Part shown: positions 1 through 7,851 of the stretch, one piece after another
How positions within the stretch are numbered: the first letter of the stretch is position 1
Layout of the letters: the number at the start of each line of letters is the position of its first letter
IMG/VR virus record: IMGVR_UViG_3300027905_000003
Location: 1 to 58,945 of that record
From: a virus
Direction: 5' to 3' (one strand)
Length of the DNA stretch: 58,945 nt
Notes under the pieces: model-generated
Database searches by the model: none
What the model was told of the DNA's origin: nothing
What the model saw: only the letters and a program-made list of their open reading frames with translations
Made by a program: the position numbers and the translations under genes

Positions 1-77
1 CTCAATCGCGATCACACCCGCGAGTACGACTGGTCGTCGTTCGATGGCGATGAGATGAGCGCCTTGGGCAGCTTGGC
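1..77. repeat. Left copy of 77-bp terminal overlap
   Basis: Bases 1-77 are identical to 58869-58945. Such an exact overlap is the usual trace of a circular molecule linearised by an assembler with a 77-base k-mer. The same reading frame continues through the join, which supports a true circle of 58,868 bp. Confidence 0.9.
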
Positions 78-339
78 GCGGACGATGGGGTTCGGTGAAG
101 CGTGGCGGCCGATGGTGATCGTCAAGCGGGACTTGTCCGATGAACGACTCATCGCCGCGGCCCAGTGGCTCTTGGAGCATCAACGGTTCCCGCTCGACAA
201 AGAGCCGCACCACGCGTTGGTCTGTCGGGCCCTCACGTGGACCGACCAGCATACCCCGCACGAGACGCAAGAGGCGCTCATGCGGATCGCCGAGCGCCGG
301 CGGCGCCAGAGCACACGATCGCCCCGCGCCGGCCAGTAG
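1..339 (+). CDS. Unknown 125-aa protein, 3' part (gene crosses the circle join)
   Basis: The frame is open from base 1 and joins the segment starting at 58830, giving about 125 residues that begin MADAPKPAP. It ends at the TAG at 337-339, 15 bases before the DUF3987 gene. The protein is mixed helical with no membrane segment, and I recognise no domain. Position between the serine recombinase and the DUF3987 ATPase suggests a replication or maintenance accessory role, which is inference only. Confidence 0.7.
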   Translation, partial: LNRDHTREYDWSSFDGDEMSALGSLARTMGFGEAWRPMVIVKRDLSDERLIAAAQWLLEHQRFPLDKEPHHALVCRALTWTDQHTPHETQEALMRIAERRRRQSTRSPRAGQ

Positions 340-354
340 GCGGCCATCGCTCTC

Positions 355-1665
355 ATGAGCCGCCAGAACGGGCATCGGCCATCCGCCGACATCATCGAGG
401 CCAACCGGCGCTACAACGCGGGCTTTGATGATAATCCGGACCCCGAGGAGCTGCTCCCCGGTTGGCCCGAGCCGTTAGCGAAACCGGCCTTCCGTGAGTT
501 GGCGGGCACCGTGGTCGAGACGATCTTGCCGCACTCGGAGGCGGACCCCGCGGCGATCCTGCTCCACTTTTTGGTCCTCGCCGGTGCGATCATCGGCCGT
601 CGGCGCTTCATGCCGATCGAAGGCTCGCGCCACTGCCCCAACATGTTCTTGCTGATCGTCGGGGACACGTCGAGCGGACGCAAAGGCACGGCCTACAGTC
701 AGGTCCGGCGGATCATGAGCGAGGCGTTCCCCGACTTCATGCGAAAGAACGTCGCGATGGGGCTGGCCTCAGGCGAAGGGTTGATCAACGCCGTGCGCGA
801 TTCGACACAGGATGACGTCGGGATCGTGGACAAGCGATTGGTCTGCGTGGAGACCGAGTTCGCTTCAGTCCTCCGCGCGCTCGACCGCGACGGCAATACG
901 CTGAGTGCTCGGCTCCGCCAGGCGTTCGACTCGGGCGATCTCCGCACATTGACGAAGGCGACCCCGCTCGTAGCCAGCGACGCGCACATCGCGTTGATCG
1001 GTCACATCACGCCGAGCGAGTTGGGGTTCCGGTTGCAGAAGACGGAAATCTCGAACGGCCTCCTGAACCGGTTTCTCCTCGCGTGCAGCCGGCGCTCGAA
1101 GAAGCGACCGGAGGGCGGCGTCGTCCCCGAGCACCAGGTCCATGACTTGGGAGCGGTCGTCCGCGAGATCCTGAACACGAGCGCCATGCAGTACCTGCAA
1201 CTCGAACGCGATGCGCAGGCGAAAGCGCTCTGGCAGACCGTCTACGATGAACTGACGGATGGATATGCGGGCGAACTCGGGGAGGTATTGAGCCGGGCCA
1301 CGGCGCTCGTCACGCGGCTCTCCCTCATCTATGCCACCCTTGACCGCGGGCTCGCCATCCAGTCCGAACATCTCCAAGCCGCGTTAGCTGTATGGCACTA
1401 CGTCGTTCAGTCTGTTCAGTACCTCTTTGGTACTCTAGAGCAGTTAGATAGAAGGGCGGATGAACTGCTGGATGCTATACGAAGTGAAGGGAAAGAAGGG
1501 ATCAAACGCAGTGAGCTGAGAGATGCGGTGTCCCACCACATCTCGGCGTCGGAAATGGAAGGCGCATTGCGCAGTTTGGAGGCGCGGGGACTGGCCGAGC
1601 GGCGAAGCGAAAAAACAAAAGGACGTCCGCTCGAAACGTGGGTCGCGCGCAAAACCGATGAATAG
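355..1665 (+). CDS. DUF3987 primase/helicase-like ATPase
   Basis: This 436-residue protein has the DUF3987 layout found in plasmid and phage replication proteins. A P-loop (GDTSSGRKGT, about residues 103-112) is followed by a Walker-B-like stretch near residue 163 (VCVETE). A central region is typical of these ATPases (GHITPSELGFRL, GLLNRFL). The C-terminal 70 residues look like a winged helix (KRSELRDAV, ALRSLEARGL). It is the only clear P-loop NTPase I found in the whole circle, so it is the likely replication motor. The iteron-rich region follows directly. No primase domain is attached, so a host primase may be needed. Confidence 0.85.
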   Translation: MSRQNGHRPSADIIEANRRYNAGFDDNPDPEELLPGWPEPLAKPAFRELAGTVVETILPHSEADPAAILLHFLVLAGAIIGRRRFMPIEGSRHCPNMFLLIVGDTSSGRKGTAYSQVRRIMSEAFPDFMRKNVAMGLASGEGLINAVRDSTQDDVGIVDKRLVCVETEFASVLRALDRDGNTLSARLRQAFDSGDLRTLTKATPLVASDAHIALIGHITPSELGFRLQKTEISNGLLNRFLLACSRRSKKRPEGGVVPEHQVHDLGAVVREILNTSAMQYLQLERDAQAKALWQTVYDELTDGYAGELGEVLSRATALVTRLSLIYATLDRGLAIQSEHLQAALAVWHYVVQSVQYLFGTLEQLDRRADELLDAIRSEGKEGIKRSELRDAVSHHISASEMEGALRSLEARGLAERRSEKTKGRPLETWVARKTDE

Positions 1666-1676
1666 CTGAGGATGCT

Positions 1677-1915
1677 TGTAAGTATATGTATAGGGCAAAA
1701 AGGGCAGAAGGGCAAAAAGGGTCTAAGTCGTTGTCAGATAAGCACATCTTTTTGCCAGCAAAAAGTGGGCGGAAAGTCGGGTACCCCGGGGGGGCATCAC
1801 CCCTTTTTGCCCACTTATCCGGCTGTTTTCGCCCAAATCGCATCTCATTCACCCGGAACAGCTTACGACCTTTTTGCTCATTTGCCCTTTTTGCCCCTGT
1901 ATACAAATACACTCT
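1677..1915. other. Iteron-rich inverted repeat, probable replication origin
   Basis: Seven copies of an A5/T5 core in a G/C frame lie here: GGGCAAAAAGGG at 1693 and 1710 (17 bases apart), GCAAAAAGTGGGC at 1758, and the opposite orientation at 1748, 1800, 1869 and 1884. The left arm (about 1681-1730) and right arm (about 1862-1911) form an imperfect inverted repeat of roughly 45 bp, each flanked by AT-rich GTATA-type sequence. It is non-coding and follows the DUF3987 gene. Iterons plus AT-rich flanks beside a replication ATPase are classic origin features. A replication initiator or copy-number control site are the alternatives. Confidence 0.65.
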
Positions 1916-1941
1916 ACTGTCTGTTTACGGGGCCGTTTGAC

Positions 1942-2065
1942 GTGCGATTCGGCTCTCTGTTCGCCGGCAGTGGACCGATTGCACTGTCTGGGCAACGCTG
2001 TTGTCCCAGCGCAAGCGGCGCGCGCGTGGGAAGTCCTCATGAATCGCATCGGTCATTCACCATGA
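1942..2065 (+). pseudogene. C5-cytosine DNA methyltransferase relic (both ends kept, middle deleted)
   Basis: A GTG at 1942 opens with VRFGSLFAG, the start of C5 DNA methyltransferases (motif I region). About 30 bases later, in another frame, comes RLHCLGNAVVPAQAARAWEV, the typical C-terminal end of the same family, stopping at TGA 2063-2065. Everything between, including the catalytic PC motif, is missing. The join is out of frame, so this is an internal-deletion scar rather than a working gene. Confidence 0.7.
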
Positions 2066-2247
2066 GCATCACCATCCATGCGGGGGACTGTCGGACCGTC
2101 CTCCCATCCTTGCCATCGGGATCGGTGCGATGCTGCGTGACGAGCCCGCCGTATCTCTGGCTCCGCGACTACGGCGTCGACGGGCAGATCGGGTTGGAGG
2201 ACAGCGCTACCCTCACCAGCACGGAGGACCCACCGCATGCCACGTAG
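2062..2247 (+). pseudogene. N4/N6 DNA methyltransferase relic (N-terminus only)
   Basis: The ATG overlaps the stop of the C5 relic (ATGA). The product starts MSITIHAGDCRTVLPSLPSG and contains TSPPYLWLRDYG, motif IV of beta-class N4/N6 DNA methyltransferases, then GQIGLE. Family identity ends there and the frame stops at 61 residues, with no AdoMet-binding half. The final bases already serve as the ribosome site (GGAGG at 2222) of the next gene. Together with the C5 relic this records loss of two adjacent methylases. Confidence 0.7.
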
Positions 2248-2764
2248 TTGGGATGACGTCGAACGACAAGCGGAGTCTGGACCCCGAGGGATGTTTCATC
2301 TCTTGGCCTGGGGGATCGTCGCCTTGTTCGTGCTGGGAATGCTCGTGTGGTTCCTCGGGAGCGTCTGCAGTGTGGCCGAGAACACGCGCCAGACGGCGAT
2401 GCAGCAGTTCTCCCCATCCGCCTTGCTCGGCAAATACGAGTGGTTCAAGGACGCGCACGCGGCACTCGATGCGAAGCGCGCGAACCTCCAAGTCTATGAA
2501 CAGCGTCTCGCGGGACTCGAAAGGAGCTACGGACCGAACCGCGGCAAGTGGCCGGCCGATGAGCGCGAGCGCGCGGGAATTTGGGAGAGCGAGCAGGCGG
2601 GGATCGCCGCCTCGTACAATCTCCTCGCGGCCGACTACAACAGCGCGATGAGCAAATTCAACTACAGGTTCACTAACGTGGGAGATCTGCCGGGTGGCGC
2701 GACCGAAGTGTTGCCGCGATCCGTCGCCCCGTATACCACCACTGACCGGAGTGAAGCGAAATGA
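2237..2764 (+). CDS. Single-pass membrane protein with coiled coil (KYEWFKDA phage family)
   Basis: 175 residues. A hydrophobic helix at about 20-43 (LLAWGIVALFVLGMLVWFLG) is followed by a long charged helical region with KYEWFKDAHAALDAKR. I recall closely similar proteins in tailed-phage and prophage genomes, often beside the lipoprotein encoded next here; function is unknown. A GGAGG lies 10 bases upstream of the ATG. The C-terminus probably lies outside the inner membrane. The end overlaps the lipoprotein start (ATGA). Confidence 0.75.
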   Translation: MPRSWDDVERQAESGPRGMFHLLAWGIVALFVLGMLVWFLGSVCSVAENTRQTAMQQFSPSALLGKYEWFKDAHAALDAKRANLQVYEQRLAGLERSYGPNRGKWPADERERAGIWESEQAGIAASYNLLAADYNSAMSKFNYRFTNVGDLPGGATEVLPRSVAPYTTTDRSEAK

Positions 2765-3321
2765 GATCGTACGTGATTGCCCTGCTGTGCGCCCTAACGG
2801 CCTGCATTGCACAGCCAGACAGCGCGCCATCGCAGCCGGTGAGTGCTGGCGGCGTTACCCAAGCTGTGGCGAAAGTGACCACGGGGGCTGACGGCCTCAC
2901 CGCCGAGCAGCGCAACATCCGCGATCGTCTCGCCGAGGACAACAAACCCGGCGCGATCAAGCATCTCTACGTGATCAGCGCATACTCGGGCCAGGTCCTC
3001 ATCTACTCGACCGTCAGAGGAAAGGTGACCAGTGGCGGGAAGCGCCTCACGCCCACGAGCATCTACGCGGGTTGCACGGGCGGCCAGTACAACGCCGGAT
3101 GCTGGGGGCAGGACTGGAACGGCAACCGGACCGCCGAAGTGATTCAAGACGATGGCACCTACGGCACGAGCGGCGATTACCTCTACTGGTGGGACACGAG
3201 AGGCGTCTACCACCAGCACTACGTCCAGGGAGGGCAGATCGTCCACATCTCCTCAGAGCCATTAAACGTCCCGCACATCGTCTTGAACCTGAACGAGACC
3301 AAAGCCGATGCGCACCCGTGA
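2761..3321 (+). CDS. Predicted lipoprotein, conserved in phages
   Basis: 186 residues. The N-terminal signal ends in a lipobox (LTAC, Cys about residue 15), so it should be lipid-anchored. The conserved core contains EDNKPGAIKHLYVISAYSGQ and YSTVRGKVTSGGKRLTP. From memory this pairs with the preceding membrane protein in many phage genomes. It begins inside the previous stop codon. A role in the envelope, perhaps superinfection exclusion, is a guess from the lipoprotein nature. Confidence 0.75.
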   Translation: MRSYVIALLCALTACIAQPDSAPSQPVSAGGVTQAVAKVTTGADGLTAEQRNIRDRLAEDNKPGAIKHLYVISAYSGQVLIYSTVRGKVTSGGKRLTPTSIYAGCTGGQYNAGCWGQDWNGNRTAEVIQDDGTYGTSGDYLYWWDTRGVYHQHYVQGGQIVHISSEPLNVPHIVLNLNETKADAHP

Positions 3322-3682
3322 GCCCCCCGTTCAAGGTCGGAAGGACCCCCCAACCTTGCCAGGGGGTATCACCCCCCTACTGACCATCGACGAGGCCGCG
3401 ATCTATCTGCATATTTCCGTCAAGCAGATGCGGCAGCGATCGGATATTCCCCGGTTGAACCTGAGCGAGCCGGGCGTCCGGAAACCGCAGTGGCGCTATC
3501 GGCTCGCGGATTTAGAGCGATTCGCGGCCGACCGCGTAATAAACCCCCACCGACCAGGGGACCGAGAGCATGCGACAGCGCCAGTGGTTCTACCACGGCA
3601 GCAAGGCGTGGATGCGCGTCCTACGGAGCGACAAGCGCTCCGTGCGCGTCTCCTGCGAAACGTCAGATCCCCACACCGCTGA
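3308..3682 (+). CDS. Excisionase-like helix-turn-helix protein
   Basis: 124 residues. The centre (LLTIDEAAIYLHISVKQMRQ, then WRYRLADLERF) is the winged helix-turn-helix of the excisionase/MerR type that recognises DNA near attachment sites. It immediately precedes and overlaps the integrase by 113 bases, the usual place for a recombination directionality factor. The C-terminal 40 residues are Arg-rich and lie over the integrase start, so they may contribute little. Confidence 0.6.
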   Translation: MRTREPPVQGRKDPPTLPGGITPLLTIDEAAIYLHISVKQMRQRSDIPRLNLSEPGVRKPQWRYRLADLERFAADRVINPHRPGDREHATAPVVLPRQQGVDARPTERQALRARLLRNVRSPHR

Positions 3683-4682
3683 CGCCATTTGCGAGATGCG
3701 GAACGCGCTCCAGAACCGAGGCGAGTTCTCGCTGATCGATGGGCTGACCGACCGCACCATTAGTCCACTGGCCCTGCTGGCCGAGTATCGGCGGGACCCG
3801 ATGCTGGCCGAGGCCAAAAAGGCGCTTGATGACATCGACCTCGGGCCCTTAGTCGACGAATGGCGCGCATCGCTCTTGAACGATGGACTCGCGTCCGCCG
3901 ACCGCTACATCGAGCAAGTCCGCCGACTCATCGCGCACGGCGAGGCATTCCCGAGAAGCGCGTTCGCCAAGCAGACGCTCCGACGCCATCTCGACTCACT
4001 CGCGGTCACCGGGTCGACGCGGAACCGCCACCGCGCCGCGCTCCGGCAATTCGCCGCGTGGCTCGTGGACCGTGACGTGCTCGACACGAATCCCGTCAAC
4101 GATGTCCGCTCCTCGACCGAGAACGATCATCGCATGCGGTATCTGACGCCGGCCGAGGTCCAGATGCACAACGCGGCCTTGCCAGACCCATACCGGGCGC
4201 TTGAGGCGATTATGGCGGGAACCGGCATGGAGTGGGGGGCGATCGTCAAGGGTCCTCGCACGCCGGGTCTTCGCCGGCGCGACATCGACTTCAAGGCGCG
4301 GACCATCCAGGCCCACGGGGGCAAGAATCGCTGGCGGAACCGGAGGTGCCACGTGACCGAGCTCTGGACATGGCCGATCATCCTCGACTACGCGAAGCGG
4401 GTCCTGCCCAACCAACTCCTGTTCAGCGACGCCGTCGACTTCCATGATGAAGCGTTGGATCTGCATCACGCGGCGTCGGAAGCGGTACAGTTGGAGCATT
4501 CGACGCTGCACGACCACCGACACAGCTACGCCTACGCCACGCTCTCGCGGGGGATGCCGGCCATTCTGGTCGCGCGCCAGTTGGGCCATAAGGATGCGAG
4601 TATGGTGAACAAGAACTACGGGGACTTCATCCCGAGAGGGCACGAGTACGAACGGTACCTGAGCGCAGAGAGTGGAACGTGA
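3570..4682 (+). CDS. int: Tyrosine recombinase (integrase), unusual active site
   Basis: 370 residues: an N-terminal arm domain, a SAM-like core-binding domain (about 95-180), then the catalytic domain. The HxxR box reads LHDHRHSYA (about residue 312), then QLGHKD, and the nucleophile is Tyr in NKNYGDF (about 349). Where most integrases have TGLRxGE, this has TGMEWGAI, so the first catalytic Arg appears replaced by Glu. I recall a subfamily of phage integrases with Glu here, but activity needs testing. Just downstream lie an RHH gene and tRNA-Leu, a frequent attachment-site class. Confidence 0.85.
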   Translation: MRQRQWFYHGSKAWMRVLRSDKRSVRVSCETSDPHTADAICEMRNALQNRGEFSLIDGLTDRTISPLALLAEYRRDPMLAEAKKALDDIDLGPLVDEWRASLLNDGLASADRYIEQVRRLIAHGEAFPRSAFAKQTLRRHLDSLAVTGSTRNRHRAALRQFAAWLVDRDVLDTNPVNDVRSSTENDHRMRYLTPAEVQMHNAALPDPYRALEAIMAGTGMEWGAIVKGPRTPGLRRRDIDFKARTIQAHGGKNRWRNRRCHVTELWTWPIILDYAKRVLPNQLLFSDAVDFHDEALDLHHAASEAVQLEHSTLHDHRHSYAYATLSRGMPAILVARQLGHKDASMVNKNYGDFIPRGHEYERYLSAESGT

Positions 4683-4855
4683 AACAGCGACCTCTCCGGA
4701 GTACGTCGATTCAGGTTCGGCTCAATGAGCAGGAGAAGAAGCTTCTTGACGGCGTGGCCGATAGACAGGGACTTACGACATCGAGTTGGGCACGGTCAGT
4801 CTTGTTGCGAGAGGCACGCCGGGATGGCGAAACTGGGCAGACGCGACGGTCTTAA
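4679..4855 (+). CDS. Small ribbon-helix-helix DNA-binding protein
   Basis: GTG start overlapping the integrase stop (GTGA). The 58-residue product has the RHH pattern: a beta strand (IQVRLNEQEKKLL) followed by helices (SSWARSVLLREA). It is paralogous to the protein encoded at 12708. Its 3' end runs into the tRNA-Leu gene and its TAA stop uses the tRNA anticodon bases. It probably regulates the integrase region. Confidence 0.6.
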   Translation: MKQRPLRSTSIQVRLNEQEKKLLDGVADRQGLTTSSWARSVLLREARRDGETGQTRRS

Positions 4856-4902
4856 GAACCGTTGACCGGAAGGTCGTGCGGGTTCAAGTCCCGCTCCCGG
4901 CA
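4818..4902 (+). tRNA. tRNA-Leu (anticodon TAA)
   Basis: 85 nt, a complete class II cloverleaf. The acceptor arms GCCGGGA and TCCCGGC pair fully. The anticodon loop is CTTAAGA on a 5-bp stem, with a long variable arm (GACC/GGTC) and T-arm GCGGG-TTCAAGT-CCCGC. No CCA is encoded. It overlaps the 3' end of the RHH gene. It would read UUA/UUG, rare codons in a GC-rich genome, and could also mark the integrase attachment site. Confidence 0.93.
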
Positions 4903-4926
4903 TTGGACAATTAAGCGGGGATCAAC

Positions 4927-5337
4927 GTGATTGAATTTGATGAGAGCATCATCGGCATCTGGTTTATGACGACGGACCGCGATCAGGACTTCATGCTCGG
5001 ACTCAACTCTGAGGGCGACCATTTGCGAATGCGGTACCGGTTCCGGTATTACAACCCAGAGTCCCAGCGATCCCATGACGGGAAGGACAAGAAGAACTGG
5101 TTCAGTGCCGTTGTTACCGCCCCACGTGCCGAAGCCATAGCCAAGATGGAAGCGTGCCTAAACCAGTTCGCCTTGGCCGCCCAGCGGATGTTCGAGTCAT
5201 CGCCCAAGATCTGGTCGTTGGTTCGCGGTGAGTCCGAGACGGTGGGCGACTTCATCGATCGATTCAAGGCAGCGCCATTCGCGAATTTCAAAGAGATGTC
5301 GCAGGAGGAAGCGAAGGCCCTGGGCTTGGAGGGATGA
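4927..5337 (+). CDS. Unknown 136-aa protein
   Basis: GTG start 25 bases after the tRNA, AGCGGGGATCAAC upstream. No membrane segment. The beta-rich N-terminal half (IIGIWFMTTDRDQDFML, HLRMRYRFRYYNP) is followed by a helical half rich in Phe and Ala (MFESSPKIW). Not recognised. Coupled by ATGA to the next gene. Confidence 0.65.
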   Translation: MIEFDESIIGIWFMTTDRDQDFMLGLNSEGDHLRMRYRFRYYNPESQRSHDGKDKKNWFSAVVTAPRAEAIAKMEACLNQFALAAQRMFESSPKIWSLVRGESETVGDFIDRFKAAPFANFKEMSQEEAKALGLEG

Positions 5338-5666
5338 ACATGGCGGTGGTCCTCGTGCAACTCTTGTGTCCCGACCGGCATTGCATCACGGCCGTTGCCA
5401 GCGGTGAGAAATCGCCGGAAGAGATGATCGCGCTGTTCAAGACGATGATCGCGCTGGGGATTGAGCGTCATGCCCTGAATCCCTGGTGCGGGCTCTGTGG
5501 CGCGCCGGCCGACACATGGCAGTACGAAGCCACGCGCACGCCGTGGCCCACGATGGAGGAAGCCATGCCCATTCTGCGAACGGGAGAGCAGGGCCAGATC
5601 CAGTATGCCCGCGTGCAACGCGAAGCGGGGCTGGCGTACGACAAGGACCCAGGGGCGCAGAACTGA
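5334..5666 (+). CDS. Small Cys-containing phage protein
   Basis: 110 residues with LNPWCGLCG, preceded by a beta strand (VVLVQLLCPDRHC) and followed by WPTMEEAMPILR. Similar short proteins with NPWCG-C-G and TMEEA occur in other phages as I remember them. The Cys pairs could bind zinc. Last gene before a long control region. Function unknown. Confidence 0.65.
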   Translation: MNMAVVLVQLLCPDRHCITAVASGEKSPEEMIALFKTMIALGIERHALNPWCGLCGAPADTWQYEATRTPWPTMEEAMPILRTGEQGQIQYARVQREAGLAYDKDPGAQN

Positions 5667-5945
5667 TATCCCCCAGTGGTATCCGAAATTGTGTCGTTTT
5701 TTGTGTCAAAGCGATGCGCGATGCGGCCCCTGTTTACAGCGTTAAAGCCATCTATGCCGAGCCAATGTGATTCTCCGGGCTACGGCACCCTCTTAAAATC
5801 CCCTAGCGGTTGTTGATTGACAACGACTTACACGATCACTGTGACACCCACTGTGACAGGGCATCATTCTGTTTGCTTTCTGTCCATCTGTGTGATACTG
5901 TACGCTCAAGGATGGGTGTACCTTCAAGGTAGGTAATACATCGAC
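5667..5945. promoter_or_regulatory. Control region with dyads and direct repeats upstream of the long accessory operon
   Basis: About 280 non-coding bases. A dyad GTTGT-6-ACAAC lies at 5809-5824, two direct copies of CACTGTGACA at 5837 and 5849 (12-base period), and a perfect 13-bp palindrome TACCTTCAAGGTA at 5919-5931. A plausible promoter is TTGCTT (5873) with an extended -10, TGTGATACT (5891-5899). The palindrome just downstream of the -10 would suit a repressor. The following operon has no other obvious promoter for kilobases. Confidence 0.5.
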
Positions 5946-5963
5946 GTGCGACAGGGGACGCCT

Positions 5964-6344
5964 TTGAGAGTGATCGCCGTGGAGTTCGAGATCGAACGAG
6001 ACAATGACCTATCCGCTCTGGCCAACCTGCGGGCGCAGCTCGGTCGCACGGAGTTGGCTGGGACCTACGAGATCAAAGGCGTTGTCAACCGTGGCCGCGT
6101 CTGTCGCGAATGCGGGTTCGAGGAGTATGGCTCGACCCAACGACTCGAAGCGAAGGGCGGTCCTGTGGCTACCTTCGTCGCCGCCGACCTATGCAGCGCC
6201 TGCGAGAGAGAGGGCACGGCTGCGGGCGACCGGGACGAGGCCATGCGATTGGCTTCTATGGCGGACGAGGATACAAGGGCTCGGGTCCCGCGCCCGCACA
6301 ATCCGCGGGCGCCCCGACAGAAGAACGCGAGGCGAAAGGCGTGA
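5964..6344 (+). CDS. Zinc-ribbon-like small protein
   Basis: I chose TTG 5964 because CAGGGGACGCC just upstream is repeated before another TTG-start gene at 6571. The 126-residue product has CRECGFEEYG and CSACERE, two CxxC pairs spaced like a zinc ribbon, and a basic tail. First gene of the operon after the control region. Upstream GTG 5946 is an alternative start. Confidence 0.6.
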   Translation: MRVIAVEFEIERDNDLSALANLRAQLGRTELAGTYEIKGVVNRGRVCRECGFEEYGSTQRLEAKGGPVATFVAADLCSACEREGTAAGDRDEAMRLASMADEDTRARVPRPHNPRAPRQKNARRKA

Positions 6345-6574
6345 TCCCCGTCCACCAGTCTCCCTCCGACGTTTACATCCTCCCCGCCATCGCGGGCTCG
6401 TGGCCACCACCCGTCGATCGCTACGCCTCAGACATCGCCCGCGTCTCGGAGCAGTTGACCGGCGGGTCGCTTTCCCTTCCCATCGATCCAGCGAACATCG
6501 AGTGGATGCGAGCGCATATGCGAGGGGAGTACGAGGACCCGCTGTACACTGCCCTGAGCAGGGGACGCCCTTGA
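6341..6574 (+). CDS. Unknown 77-aa protein
   Basis: GTG overlapping the previous stop (GTGA). The product opens MIPVHQSPSDVYILPAIAGS and is soluble, Pro-rich and without Cys pairs. It ends in the TTGA overlap with the next gene. Not recognised; supported mainly by the tight coupling on both sides. Confidence 0.5.
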   Translation: MIPVHQSPSDVYILPAIAGSWPPPVDRYASDIARVSEQLTGGSLSLPIDPANIEWMRAHMRGEYEDPLYTALSRGRP

Positions 6575-6711
6575 CGCTGTTCTCCTTTGATCCGGTCACG
6601 AGCGCTGGGGATTTCTGGTTGGTCGCCGGCTATGCGATAGGGAGCATCGTCATCGTCGTGGCCGTGATCCTGGCCGTCTCGCATCTCCGGAGACCCGATG
6701 CACGACGGTGA
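6571..6711 (+). CDS. 46-aa single-pass membrane peptide
   Basis: TTG start after CAGGGGACGCC, coupled by TTGA. One transmembrane helix (FWLVAGYAIGSIVIVVAVIL) and a basic C-terminus (HLRRPDARR), so probably N-out/C-in. Function unknown. Confidence 0.5.
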   Translation: MTLFSFDPVTSAGDFWLVAGYAIGSIVIVVAVILAVSHLRRPDARR

Positions 6712-6853
6712 TGCGGTACTGGCGATCATCGATCTGATGGGCACGCCGTGGGGCATCGCCATCATCCTCGCGGTGGGGCTGTTTATCATCCTGGTCGGGC
6801 TACCGTGGCTGGAGCGTCCTGCGCCGCGCCGGTCACGGCGTCGGCATCACTAG
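6698..6853 (+). CDS. 51-aa single-pass membrane peptide
   Basis: ATG lies inside the previous gene. One transmembrane helix (IAIIILAVGLFIILVGL-type, about residues 20-38) then an Arg/His-rich tail (RRSRRRHH). Resembles its neighbour in layout, so the two may act as a pair at the membrane. Function unknown. Confidence 0.5.
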   Translation: MHDGDAVLAIIDLMGTPWGIAIILAVGLFIILVGLPWLERPAPRRSRRRHH

Positions 6854-6865
6854 GGGGCCTGGCTC

Positions 6866-7318
6866 ATGCGCGTCGTGCTCTTTGGCGGCTATCGAGACGG
6901 AGACGAGTGGTTCATCGCGGGACCGCTGGCGCTCCCCGATGGCCAACTCGAGTACGCGCGGACCGTCCCGCTCGGCGGCATGCCATCGGGTTCGACGGGT
7001 GACGGCTGGGGTCCTATGCCTACCTGGATCTACGTCCTCACGGATGAAGTCCGGACCATTGACGGGGAGGCGGTACGGGTGATGCGACAGGACCGGAGAG
7101 CGGCAGCCGTTGAACCAGAGCGTGCCTCGCGGGAGGCAGAGCCGATGGACGAGGACCCGCTCCACGACCGCCCGCTCTCCGAGAAGCGGCGCGCGGTCGA
7201 CGCCATGGCCGATCTCGTGGACGAGGCGCTGGTCGGACCGGATCGACGGGCATCGCGAGTGTTGCCCATCGATCCGGCGAGTCCCTTCTTTCGCGCTCCA
7301 GCGAGGAAAGCCCGATGA
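6866..7318 (+). CDS. Unknown 150-aa protein
   Basis: The N-terminal beta-rich part carries MRVVLFGGYRDGDEWF and a Gly-rich loop. Its short GGxxDG-like opening recalls the small phage proteins near 39138. The C-terminal half is a charged helix (SEKRRAVDAMADLVDEAL). Coupled to the next gene by ATGA. Confidence 0.6.
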   Translation: MRVVLFGGYRDGDEWFIAGPLALPDGQLEYARTVPLGGMPSGSTGDGWGPMPTWIYVLTDEVRTIDGEAVRVMRQDRRAAAVEPERASREAEPMDEDPLHDRPLSEKRRAVDAMADLVDEALVGPDRRASRVLPIDPASPFFRAPARKAR

Positions 7319-7851
7319 GCGACCTCGAAATCCAGCAGCGGAACTTGGCCTTGAAGACCGACGCCCGGCACTCAGGGTACACGGTGCAGCAGTTGGCCAA
7401 TTCCTACGAGATGGACGAGGACGAGGTGGTGCGGGTATTGGCTGAGGCGAATATCGTCGTGCATGATCGACGCCAGGTGCTGCCTTCGACTTCTCAACCC
7501 GAGCCGGAGACCGACGCCCAAATCGTCGCATCCGGCCGAGACCCGCTCGTCACGCGCAAGGCCGACCGGTCGGTTTCGGGCAAGAAGCCAGTCACGGTCA
7601 CGCCGCTCGCGCCTGTGGCGTCACACGGCGAGGCCAATGAGGAGGTCGTGAATGCGGCGACCGCCGCCGCTCCGGTGCATACGGTCCCCGCGACGGATCT
7701 CGTCTCCGTGCTCGCGAGCGTCCCAGCAGGCACCCGTGATGTGGTCCTTCGGATGCTCCCACCATTCGTCGATCTCTTAGGCTCGCTCTCCTATCCGGAA
7801 CGGCGGAAGGTGTTGGAGACGATCGCCACCTTGGCGGGGGTGAGCCTGTGA
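7315..7851 (+). CDS. Predicted HTH-containing regulator
   Basis: 178 residues. The N-terminal segment (GYTVQQLANSYEMDEDEVVR) looks like a helix-turn-helix. The middle is a disordered Pro/Thr/Val linker, and the C-terminal 50 residues are helical (VVLRMLPPFVDLLGSLSYPE). Next to an Xre-family gene, so the pair may regulate this operon. Confidence 0.5.
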   Translation: MSDLEIQQRNLALKTDARHSGYTVQQLANSYEMDEDEVVRVLAEANIVVHDRRQVLPSTSQPEPETDAQIVASGRDPLVTRKADRSVSGKKPVTVTPLAPVASHGEANEEVVNAATAAAPVHTVPATDLVSVLASVPAGTRDVVLRMLPPFVDLLGSLSYPERRKVLETIATLAGVSL

